From: a virus
Reading direction: 5' to 3' (one strand)
DNA: 51,297 nt
Virus record (IMG/VR): IMGVR_UViG_3300008735_000015
Location: 1 to 51,297 of that record
Below the pieces are notes generated by a model that was given only the letters and a program-made list of their open reading frames with translations, had not been told where the DNA came from and ran no database searches. A program made the position numbers and the translations under genes. Of this stretch, positions 46,135 to 51,297 are shown piece after piece. Every line of letters begins with the position of its first letter. Position 1 is the first letter of the stretch.

Positions 46135-46813
46135 CGTTTCCCTCTTCTTCGTCTTCTATTTGGAGGTTGACCATAGGGGGTATAATCATGTCAAGAATAC
46201 CCTCATAGTCGAGGAATATATTCTCACCCTCTAGCGAGATCAACCCTTCTTTTTCTTCTACCTCCTTAAGCACTAGATAACCTTCTATTTTATCTTTAGA
46301 TTCACCTGATATAATGACACAAACAGCTAGGAAATGATCTCCATACTCATCTTCTTTAAAGTCTTCATCATCGTATAGGAAGAACGTGAGAGAGTTGATC
46401 TGAGTTTCACCTTCTTCTTCAGGATTCCATAGTTCAGCAAGGTAATCCTTAACTGTTGGGTTCTCCTGTTTTGGAACCCATGTCAAAGGCTTTGAAACAT
46501 TCAAGTCTCCATCTTTAAGGACACCTCTTGTTCCGCAAGAAAAGTAAGTGTCTGCTTTACGTTCAGTTAAGAACTGAGAAGTAGTTAGTTCAATCTCTTC
46601 ATTTCCAAGATAATAGTTAGTACCCTTCTCAAGATATGAGAAAGAAACCTTAGCCATATTCTCTACGGCATAGTTTAAAGAAAACTGTTCAAAGTTCATT
46701 TTGGGTGCTTTAAAGGGAGTACTCTTTTTCCCTTTATTCTTTCTTTTTCTCTTAAGTTGCTTGGCTTGTTTATTTCTACTGTGTGCTTTACGGACATTTT
46801 TTTTGTTCGACAT
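46121..46813 (-). CDS. Hypothetical protein, basic head and acidic tail
   Basis: The 230-residue protein opens with about 40 residues dominated by Lys and Arg (QAKQLKRKRKNKGKKS) and ends with an acidic run (IEDEEEGNDEQM). The middle is an alpha/beta domain with NPEEEGETQINSLTFFLYDD and a strand pair HFLAVCVIISGE. AAGGGG lies 9 bases before the ATG. The opposite charges suggest a nucleic-acid-binding head with a self-shielding tail, or a protein that mimics DNA at its acidic end; both are guesses. It is the first gene of a pair with the zinc-binding protein. Confidence 0.58.
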   Translation of the reverse strand: MSNKKNVRKAHSRNKQAKQLKRKRKNKGKKSTPFKAPKMNFEQFSLNYAVENMAKVSFSYLEKGTNYYLGNEEIELTTSQFLTERKADTYFSCGTRGVLKDGDLNVSKPLTWVPKQENPTVKDYLAELWNPEEEGETQINSLTFFLYDDEDFKEDEYGDHFLAVCVIISGESKDKIEGYLVLKEVEEKEGLISLEGENIFLDYEGILDMIIPPMVNLQIEDEEEGNDEQM

Positions 46814-46878
46814 TATTTTAACCCCTTAACTCCTGTGTTGTGGTTTTGGGGAGTATACCGAATAAGTTTAGTTTTTTT

Positions 46879-47097
46879 CTAAGATCCGTATTGCATTCTA
46901 GCTTGGTTTTCAAGCCAAAGTTTAGCCGACTTGCTTATCTCCACAACATCAATACGTTGAGGTTTAATAAGTTCAGTTTGCTCTGCTCTTTTTGCGTCCA
47001 TTTCAGCCAAGATTCGCATAGAATATACTTTCTCTATTTTGCCTCTCATACCCATGTATGCAGGTTGGCCTGTTGATTTATTCTGAACATAAAACAT
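46879..47097 (-). CDS. Hypothetical 72-residue protein
   Basis: A strong AAGGAGG lies 5 bases before the ATG. The protein begins FYVQNKSTGQPAYMGMRGKI, followed by a charged helical region (RILAEMDAKRAEQTELI) and an amphipathic C-terminal helix. No family was recognised. It sits 20 bases after the four-Myb gene on the same strand and is probably co-transcribed with it. Confidence 0.6.
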   Translation of the reverse strand: MFYVQNKSTGQPAYMGMRGKIEKVYSMRILAEMDAKRAEQTELIKPQRIDVVEISKSAKLWLENQARMQYGS

Positions 47098-47117
47098 AAA
47101 AACCTCCTTGTTTTGTT

Positions 47118-47756
47118 TTACTTTAGCAAAAGTTCCTTCTTGTATCTAGCATATCTCTTACGAACTGATCCTTCAGTTCGATTTAAACTCTTTGCAATGA
47201 CTCGATAAGACCCGCCTCTTTTTCTTCTTTGATGAACCTCTTTTAGCTCTCTAAGATTCCATTCTTTCTTTACGCCTAGATTTAGAGATAACTCAAATGC
47301 TTTCTTTCTACACGAATCAGGGGATCTACCTAAAGACTTAGAAATCCTTTCCCAAGATGGAATCGGAGGAGGGTACTCTTTAAGAGTATTAGCCTTATTG
47401 ACTAAATGGATGAGAAGCTCTATTTCTTCAACTGTCCACAATCTTTGTTTATGGACTCGTAGACTTACCCCAAGCCGAGAGGCTTTCAGTCTTAAAGCAC
47501 TTTGAGAAACCCCTAATTTTTTTGCAATGGATTTAGAGCTTTGAGTACCTGCACGACTTTTAAGGTAGGTTTCCATCTCTTTAGTCCACGTTTTATTTGG
47601 GTAGATGTTCTTCTTTTTGATACCGAGTGTTTGTAATCTACTCTTAACACTCCCTACGGATCTTTCTAACCGTTGAGCTAACTGCTCAAGGTTCTCTTGA
47701 CCACACCAAGCTCTAAGTGTCAAATCTTCTAGGTACTCCCATCTTTTATAACTCAT
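47118..47756 (-). CDS. Protein of four tandem Myb/SANT-like HTH units
   Basis: The 212-residue basic protein consists almost wholly of four repeats at about 4-46, 56-97, 105-160 and 165-207. Each has an initial Trp and acidic helix, then an I/LA-K-L-R/GxS-xSxR-KR recognition-type helix: LAQRLERSVGSVKSR, IAKKLGVSQSALRLK, ISKSLGRSPDSCRKK and IAKSLNRTEGSVRKR. The third unit carries a proline-rich insertion. Arrays of Myb-like helix-turn-helix units bind DNA in major grooves. One to three such units are common in transcription factors; four with nothing else is unusual for a phage. AAGGAGC precedes the ATG. It likely binds a long DNA site and may regulate phage or host genes, or organise DNA. Confidence 0.78.
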   Translation of the reverse strand: MSYKRWEYLEDLTLRAWCGQENLEQLAQRLERSVGSVKSRLQTLGIKKKNIYPNKTWTKEMETYLKSRAGTQSSKSIAKKLGVSQSALRLKASRLGVSLRVHKQRLWTVEEIELLIHLVNKANTLKEYPPPIPSWERISKSLGRSPDSCRKKAFELSLNLGVKKEWNLRELKEVHQRRKRGGSYRVIAKSLNRTEGSVRKRYARYKKELLLK

Positions 47757-47778
47757 TTTGCTCCTTTCGAGCTGAACA

Positions 47779-48030
47779 CTAATCCTCTTTCATAAGTACT
47801 TCAAAGTTTGCATCGATTATGCACCAGCCATAAGAATCTGAAAGATCTTCTAAGGTGTCATAAAGGTCAAACTCATCTTCATCAAAATCTTCATCGACCT
47901 CAATATCCACAAATTCGGGAAGGTCAGCATTTTGACGTTTTTCTTCATAGCTGTTTAGGGGTTTCTCATCTTCCACAGTTACTTCGATGAAATCCCATTC
48001 AATGTTTACTCGTACAACTTTCTTTGTCAT
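47779..48030 (-). CDS. Small highly acidic protein
   Basis: The 83-residue protein is strongly acidic, with DLPEFVDIEVDEDFDEDEFD and DTLEDLSDSYGW in the centre and only a few basic residues at the start. It begins with a strand pair (VVRVNIEWDFIEVTVEDE). Its ATG overlaps the stop of the SLOG gene as ATGA, so both are made together. Small acidic phage proteins often act as DNA mimics that block restriction or nucleoid proteins; this is possible but not shown. No family was recognised. Confidence 0.6.
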   Translation of the reverse strand: MTKKVVRVNIEWDFIEVTVEDEKPLNSYEEKRQNADLPEFVDIEVDEDFDEDEFDLYDTLEDLSDSYGWCIIDANFEVLMKED

Positions 48031-48542
48031 TTGTTTTCTCTCTTCATGTCAGACAATAACGAGGCAAACTCTTCTTTTTGAGTTCTCAGATTGTAGGTTG
48101 GTATCCCTGCTTCATGAGCAGATCTTACAGCATATCTTGTACCCCCCTTCGATCCTTTCTTAAGGGGTTCTTCGGGACTCCAATAAACAACAAACTCCAC
48201 AGGTGTTTGGTATTCTTCAGAATCACCAAACACTTGATACATATTTCTAGTTATAAGTGCAATAGATTGACCCTTCATTTTTTCTAAAGGATATTCCCAA
48301 CACACATCAGAAGCTTTTTCTATTGCCCATTCAGGAAATGGAAAGAGATTCTCACCCCCTCTCCAGATTTGCTTTGTCCCTCGTGCATTATCACATCCTC
48401 TTTCAAAATGAGTGTCTGCTCCCTTTGCTCCCCCACTCCTCAGAATGTAGCCTCTTTCAGCTAAAAAAGACGCTATCTTCTCCATTTGAGATAATACTTT
48501 GAGGGGGGTTTCCCTTGACCCTATACCTGCGTAATGCTTCAT
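48027..48542 (-). CDS. DprA/SLOG-type nucleotide-binding protein
   Basis: This 171-residue protein has the Rossmann-like SLOG fold signature YAGIGSRETP (residues 4-13) and LRSGGAKGADTHFERG (34-49), followed by WSPEEP and GGTRYAVRSAHEAGIPTYNL. DprA-related SLOG proteins bind nucleotides or DNA, and stand-alone phage copies are common but mostly uncharacterised. The catalytic residues of LOG-type phosphoribohydrolases are not evident, so it may bind a nucleotide signal rather than cleave. AAGGAG precedes the ATG, which overlaps the stop of the secreted-protein gene by ATGA. It forms a coupled trio with the secreted Cys-rich and acidic proteins. Confidence 0.8.
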   Translation of the reverse strand: MKHYAGIGSRETPLKVLSQMEKIASFLAERGYILRSGGAKGADTHFERGCDNARGTKQIWRGGENLFPFPEWAIEKASDVCWEYPLEKMKGQSIALITRNMYQVFGDSEEYQTPVEFVVYWSPEEPLKKGSKGGTRYAVRSAHEAGIPTYNLRTQKEEFASLLSDMKRENK

Positions 48543-49090
48543 AACAATTCTCCTTTTTCGGTGATATAAAAGTCAAAGTAACATTTAGTAGAAGTACAAA
48601 ACCCTAGATAGGTCAAAGAGAACTGAAGCTCACTAGACGCAGTGAAGGAAAGAATTAAAGATTTGTTATTATTCTTTCTATACATGGTTTTTTGTTCTTT
48701 GGTTACAACCCTTAATTTATTGAGAGGCGAGTTTAAAAACTTAATGCCTCTTAAGTTAAAGTTGATCTCTCCATCAGAAAGTGATCTGAGATCATGAGAG
48801 AATAAACAGAAAGAACGTCCCCCTAAAAAATCAGTGCTTTCAGCTTGGTGCTTCTTGAGTTCTTTCTTAAAACAAGAGACAGCTTTTTTATCTTGAGCAG
48901 GGCTTTTTGATTGTTTAGACATCTCCCAACAATCATTAAAGAAATAGCTCATGTTATACACACATTCAGTGTATGGATTGTACTCGTCCTGTCGAGGTTC
49001 TTCATATTCGCTATACCTATCCACAAAAACGATAGGTTCTGATAAGCAAAAAGAAGGCATAAAAGTAAGACAAATAAAAAGTAGTTTCAT
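48539..49090 (-). CDS. Secreted Cys-rich protein of unknown function
   Basis: The start at 49090 (183 residues) is chosen over an upstream TTG because GGGG lies about 10 bases away and the result is a classic signal peptide, MKLLFICLTFMPSFCLS, with probable cleavage before EP. The mature part has at least six cysteines (TECVYNMS, DCWEMS, SCFKK, FCLFSH, GFCTSTKCYFDF), suggesting disulfides in the periplasm. It lacks a lipobox and membrane anchor. No family was recognised. A phage protein exported through Sec could block superinfection or modify the envelope. It is translationally coupled to the SLOG gene. Confidence 0.7.
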   Translation of the reverse strand: MKLLFICLTFMPSFCLSEPIVFVDRYSEYEEPRQDEYNPYTECVYNMSYFFNDCWEMSKQSKSPAQDKKAVSCFKKELKKHQAESTDFLGGRSFCLFSHDLRSLSDGEINFNLRGIKFLNSPLNKLRVVTKEQKTMYRKNNNKSLILSFTASSELQFSLTYLGFCTSTKCYFDFYITEKGELL

Positions 49091-49140
49091 ATAAACCAAA
49101 CCCCTTTAGTTAGTTGCTTCTTTTACATATCAGATTAAAG

Positions 49141-49317
49141 CTATTGCTCCTGATATTTTTTATTGTTCGCTGAACAACACTTTACTTTTATAAGGGGTCT
49201 TCCCGAACAGTCCTTTGGTTCTTTTTTAGGTAAGTATCCACCACACCTTACACAAGATAAAGGAGATACGCTCTCTTTCTTCTTATTTTTTGCTATGATT
49301 ACTTCTAAAGCCCACAT
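49141..49317 (-). CDS. 58-residue zinc-ribbon-like protein
   Basis: AAGGAG lies 5 bases before an ATG at 49317 (MWALEVII). The product has CVRCGGYLP, then a Lys-rich loop with DCSGRPLIKVKCC, giving four or five cysteines able to bind zinc, and is strongly basic. The C-terminus is NNKKYQEQ. It ends 50 bases before the signal-peptide gene and is probably the first gene of that unit. No family was recognised. Confidence 0.6.
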   Translation of the reverse strand: MWALEVIIAKNKKKESVSPLSCVRCGGYLPKKEPKDCSGRPLIKVKCCSANNKKYQEQ

Positions 49318-49436
49318 ATCAGCTCCTTCTTTGTTGTTGGTTTCTCTTTTTTACCACCCTACCACTCTATGAAAGGAATAGCGAAAAGAGAAGAACAGCT
49401 ACAACAGCCTTAGAAGAGTCGCTCGTCTTGAGAAGA

Positions 49437-49549
49437 GATCAGTGGGTACGAGGTTTAGGTGTCCGTACCCACTGATCGTTTAACTTACGTTTAGAAAGCT
49501 CACCTACAAACAACACAGGGTTGTACTGTTGAGTGATGACTTTCTAAAC
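49437..49549. ncRNA. Two large adjacent stem-loops, candidate structured RNA
   Basis: The 253-base gap between genes holds a perfect 14-bp hairpin (49437-49450 with 49464-49477, 13-base loop). Just right of it is a three-tier stem: GTTTAGAAAG (49489-49498) with CTTTCTAAAC (49540-49549), TCAC (49500-49503) with GTGA (49533-49536), and ACAAC (49510-49514) with GTTGT (49520-49524). Neither is followed by a U-run on either strand, so simple terminators are unlikely. It could be a small RNA, a processing site or a protein-binding DNA palindrome such as an origin element. Strand unknown. The rest of the gap (49318-49436) shows nothing. Confidence 0.45.
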
Positions 49550-49570
49550 TCTTTGTGAGATCAACTTAAC

Positions 49571-49777
49571 TCACTTCTTTTGGATAAACTGATAAAGAGA
49601 TTCAGCCGTTTCAATGACTTCCTCTACAGTGTATCCATCAATCGGATTACGAGTGCCTTCAGGTTTTAAGTATTCATTTTCTCGAAGCCGAGAATCTCTT
49701 TCAGAGAGAATACCGATTGCCATTCCGAGTAAAGTTTCTCGAATCTCGTAACCGTTCTTACCAACAAAATCGCCCAT
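49571..49777 (-). CDS. Small EIR-motif phage protein A
   Basis: The 68-residue protein has AGGAG 7 bases before its ATG. It reads MGDFVGKNGYEIRETLLGMA, followed by a helix and a C-terminal TVEEVIETAESLYQFIQKK. The EIRxxxxGxA segment and a closing helix with EVIE occur in the same order in the adjacent 99-residue protein. Comparable small YEIR...LLxxA proteins occur in T4-type phages as far as I recall, without a known role. It is the last gene before the structured gap. Confidence 0.65.
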   Translation of the reverse strand: MGDFVGKNGYEIRETLLGMAIGILSERDSRLRENEYLKPEGTRNPIDGYTVEEVIETAESLYQFIQKK

Positions 49778-49809
49778 AATAGTCTCCTATCTGTGTGTGT
49801 GTGAGGGCA

Positions 49810-49824
49810 TGAGCAAAATGCTCA
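49810..49824 (-). other. Short perfect hairpin between the two EIR genes
   Basis: TGAGCA and TGCTCA pair around three bases in the 77-base gap. Without a following U-run on the minus strand it looks more like a processing or regulatory stem than a terminator. A TG dinucleotide run (GTGTGTGTGTG) follows at 49793-49803. Confidence 0.35.
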
Positions 49825-49854
49825 ATTATTTCTTAACAGCTTTAAAAACAAAGA

Positions 49855-50154
49855 TCAACCAAAAGACAACTTAACTTTTTTAGCGGATTCAATGACCTCT
49901 GTGATCTTAGGTGAAGCAAACCCACTTTCCATTCTTTGATAGTGATAAGCAAAAGCACGATCAAGAGAATACAGGCAGATCTCCCATAATCCACTGTTAA
50001 GAAAGTCATAAATCAACTGACTGTCTCCCAAAATTTCTTCGATCTCTACAAATCGACTTTCTTCATTCGCATAGACATGAGAAAAGTGTTCATGGGCATA
50101 TCCGATAGCCGATTGTCTGATTTCAATGTCGTCCATAGTAGGTGTGTTTACCAT
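49855..50154 (-). CDS. Small EIR-motif phage protein B
   Basis: The start is placed at 50154 (99 residues, MVNTPTMDD) with AAGGAG 10 bases upstream; the open frame extends to 50205 without a signal. Residues 10-30 (IEIRQSAIGYAHEHFSHVY) match the EIRETLLGMA segment of the neighbouring 68-residue protein, and the C-terminus (ITEVIESAKKVK) matches its EEVIETAESL. A middle insertion of helices (EIEEILGDSQLIYDFLN) makes it longer. The two probably arose by duplication. A long structured leader precedes it. Function unknown. Confidence 0.65.
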   Translation of the reverse strand: MVNTPTMDDIEIRQSAIGYAHEHFSHVYANEESRFVEIEEILGDSQLIYDFLNSGLWEICLYSLDRAFAYHYQRMESGFASPKITEVIESAKKVKLSFG

Positions 50155-50649
50155 GTTATATTTACTCCTTAGAATAAGAAAAAAATGGTTACTTTTTGTG
50201 AGCACCCCAAAGAACCAAAAAGAAGGGGCTAGATAACCTGTAGAACTAGCTTCAGGCGACTCAACAAAAACAAAATCTAACTTTCTAACTGTCTGTCTTT
50301 TCTAAAGCCCCTTCTTTAAACGAATAAAGCTTGGAGTCTTAGGGCGGGTGAGCTGATCCCTACCTGATTAACTAATAAAAAACCGTAAAGCCCATGTTTG
50401 TATTTCCATGTACAATAAATAAGGGTTTCCCCTTACCGTTGCTTCACTAAAAACAATTAACGAGCCACAACAAAACGACTCGAACGTATATCATTCCCCT
50501 TAAGATACAAAACCGCAGAAAGTAAGATTAGTTTGAGACAGAGACGAACAATCCACTTGAAGCCCTATGGAAATACGCTTCAGGCTTCCACTTTTGTAAA
50601 GTAAAGAAAGTACCCACCCGACAAGAATTGTTGAGTTTTAAAGCACTTA
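50155..50649. other. Non-coding stretch with several paired segments
   Basis: No supported gene lies here. A 12-bp perfect pairing joins AAAGAAGGGGCT (50219-50230) and AGCCCCTTCTTT (50306-50317), enclosing a small stem CCTG/CAGG (50237-50240, 50253-50256). On the minus strand this ends in a pyrimidine run (TTCTTTTT), so it may act as an attenuator in the leader of the gene at 50154. TAAGGG/CCCTTA (50420-50435) forms a hairpin. GTATTTCCAT (50400-50409) is complementary to ATGGAAATAC (50567-50576). GAAGCC and GGCTTC flank the latter. It may hold a small RNA, tRNA processing spacer or promoter. Confidence 0.4.
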
Positions 50650-50681
50650 TCTCTCTTTCTTATATCCCTAAGAAAGAGAGA
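50650..50681 (-). other. 13-bp hairpin 3' of tRNA-Arg(UCU)
   Basis: TCTCTCTTTCTTA (50650-50662) and TAAGAAAGAGAGA (50669-50681) pair perfectly with a 6-base loop, 7 bases beyond the tRNA 3' end on the minus strand. There is no U-run, so it may protect or guide 3' processing of the tRNA precursor. Confidence 0.5.
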
Positions 50682-50688
50682 GGATTAA

Positions 50689-50761
50689 TACACCAAACAG
50701 GGCTCGAACCTGTAACCTACGGCTTAGAAGGCCGTTGCTCTTCCGATTGAGCTATTGATGC
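50689..50761 (-). tRNA. tRNA-Arg (anticodon UCU)
   Basis: A full cloverleaf of 73 bases folds on the minus strand. The acceptor GCATCAA pairs with TTGGTGT (two wobbles). The D-stem is GCTC/GAGC, the anticodon stem ACGGC/GCCGT with loop CTTCTAA, and the T-stem ACAGG/CCTGT with loop TTCGAGC. The anticodon reads AGA. CCA is not encoded, so the host must add it. Confidence 0.93.
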
Positions 50762-50785
50762 GTAGGTGTTCCTTTTTTTACCACA

Positions 50786-50872
50786 ACCTTCTAGGAACAA
50801 CAGAAGGTGGAAGAAGGCACTATAAGTGCCATGTGGATTTCTCCACCCCTAAATTATTTAGATTTAGGGGTG
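50786..50872. other. Four consecutive hairpins between the tRNA genes
   Basis: ACCTTCT/AGAAGGT (50786-50792, 50802-50808), GGCACT/AGTGCC (50816-50821, 50825-50830), GTGGA/TCCAC (50833-50837, 50842-50846) and an 11-bp CACCCCTAAAT/ATTTAGGGGTG (50844-50854, 50862-50872) follow each other nearly without gaps. The last two share three bases and exclude each other. No cloverleaf fits. A structured spacer RNA or processing signals are likely. Confidence 0.5.
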
Positions 50873-50910
50873 TTTCCTCGACCACCACCACTAGGGTTAG
50901 GGGTCTGAAA

Positions 50911-50982
50911 TACACTAGGTAGGGATCGAACCTACGACCTACACTTTAGGAAAGTGTTGCTCTTCCACTGAGCTACTAATGT
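50911..50982 (-). tRNA. tRNA-Arg (anticodon CCU)
   Basis: A 72-base cloverleaf on the minus strand has acceptor ACATTAG with CTAGTGT, D-stem GCTC/GAGC, anticodon stem ACACT/AGTGT with loop TTCCTAA, and T-stem GTAGG/CCTAC with loop TTCGATC. The anticodon reads AGG. CCA is not encoded. It is transcribed before tRNA-Arg(UCU), probably on the same precursor. Confidence 0.93.
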
Positions 50983-51022
50983 AAAGTTGAGTTAAGCGGA
51001 TTTTCAAAGAGAATTAAGTTTA

Positions 51023-51036
51023 AGCCTCGCTAGGCT
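51023..51036 (-). other. Small stem-loop upstream of the tRNA genes
   Basis: AGCCT and AGGCT pair around a 4-base loop, between the promoter candidate and tRNA-Arg(CCU). It may be a weak terminator remnant for the gene ending at 51078 or a 5' leader element of the tRNA precursor. Confidence 0.3.
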
Positions 51037-51042
51037 CATTTT

Positions 51043-51071
51043 GTTATATCAGAATACCTAAGCACTCCTAA
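51043..51071 (-). promoter_or_regulatory. Promoter candidate for the tRNA pair
   Basis: On the minus strand TTAGGA (51071-51066) and an extended -10, TGATATAAC (51051-51043), are spaced by 17 bases, about 60 bases before the first tRNA. The -35 is poor, but the extended -10 is good. It lies just after the stop of the gene at 51078. Confidence 0.4.
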
Positions 51072-51077
51072 AAAAAT

Positions 51078-51297
51078 TCAACCTTTTTCTTCGTCCTCTT
51101 GCTCTCTTGTTTTTTCAGAGAAAGAGATCTTTAACCCCGATGCTCTCTTTGATTGCATATAAACTTCAAACACATCCGTCAACATATTATAGAGAGACTC
51201 TTTCATACCATGCTCAGACTCAGTGTCTTCATGTACAGAAATGATAGTTGCTTCACCATCATGGTCTGAACCTGTCACTACAATCCAACCATTTCTC
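51078..51297 (-). CDS. C-terminal part of an unknown protein, cut by window edge
   Basis: The frame is open to the right edge with no stop, so only the last 72 residues or so are visible. They read NGWIVVTGSDHDGEATIISV, then an acidic helix (EDTESEHGMKESLYNMLTDV), FEVYMQSKRASG and a charged tail ending EDEEKG. Because the frame continues beyond the window, the GTG at 51278 need not be the start. No family was recognised. Confidence 0.55.
   Translation of the reverse strand, partial: RNGWIVVTGSDHDGEATIISVHEDTESEHGMKESLYNMLTDVFEVYMQSKRASGLKISFSEKTREQEDEEKG

Noticed and set aside
49163-49372. Plus-strand 69-codon frame
   Set aside because: No ribosome binding site, and the minus strand carries a better small gene (49141-49317) with AAGGAG and a cysteine pattern.
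50460-50500. T-arm-like ACGTTCGAGTCG on the minus strand, possible third tRNA
   Set aside because: The stem has a mismatch and no matching acceptor, D-arm or anticodon arm could be folded around it.
1-51297. CRISPR arrays, insertion sequences, integrase or attachment sites
   Set aside because: No regularly spaced repeats, transposase or recombinase motifs, or terminal inverted repeats were seen anywhere in the window.

Overview
This window is part of a large, AT-rich genome of a contractile-tailed (myovirus-type) bacteriophage. The evidence is a baseplate J-like protein directly preceded by a gp25-like baseplate protein, a long run of huge beta-rich fibre-type proteins, a holin-like membrane protein, two tRNA genes and tightly packed genes with ATGA or TAATG junctions. 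No terminase, portal, major capsid, polymerase or integrase gene was recognised here, so the host and phage genus cannot be named from the sequence.

Left end (1-4.3 kb): a truncated Nudix hydrolase on the minus strand, then a plus-strand run of a holin-like protein, a lysine-rich protein with a pentapeptide repeat, a cytoplasmic SNase-type nuclease and a protein with a hydrophobic C-terminal half. A minus-strand gene for a sigma-factor-like protein, with its own sigma70-type promoter candidate, faces this run.

Structural block (4.3-43.4 kb, all plus strand): a 1590-residue charged helical protein; then, after a hairpin that overlaps its ribosome binding site, a baseplate operon (gp25-like, J-like, a histidine-rich 864-residue protein, a small tail protein). 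Next come five fibre or virion-surface candidates of 1078, 1373, 4225, 238 and 1792 residues. The 1078- and 1792-residue proteins are clear paralogues sharing an LDSELNL head motif. The 4225-residue protein alone takes a quarter of the window. Two small genes close the block.

Right part (43.5-51.3 kb, almost all minus strand): a three-gene set with an HEVGH metallopeptidase, a possible decoration protein and a charged helical protein; small zinc-binding and charged proteins; a protein made of four Myb/SANT-like helix-turn-helix units; and a translationally coupled trio of a secreted Cys-rich protein, a DprA/SLOG-type nucleotide-binding protein and an acidic protein. Further right are two related small EIR-motif proteins, a structure-rich non-coding zone and two arginine tRNAs reading AGA and AGG, the arginine codons the phage genes appear to favour. 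The last gene is cut by the window edge.

Overall this looks like a late virion-assembly module next to an accessory and host-takeover module. The least explained parts are the minus-strand accessory operon (47.1-49.3 kb), the structured non-coding DNA at 49.4-50.9 kb, and the sigma-like gene placed antisense inside the structural block.
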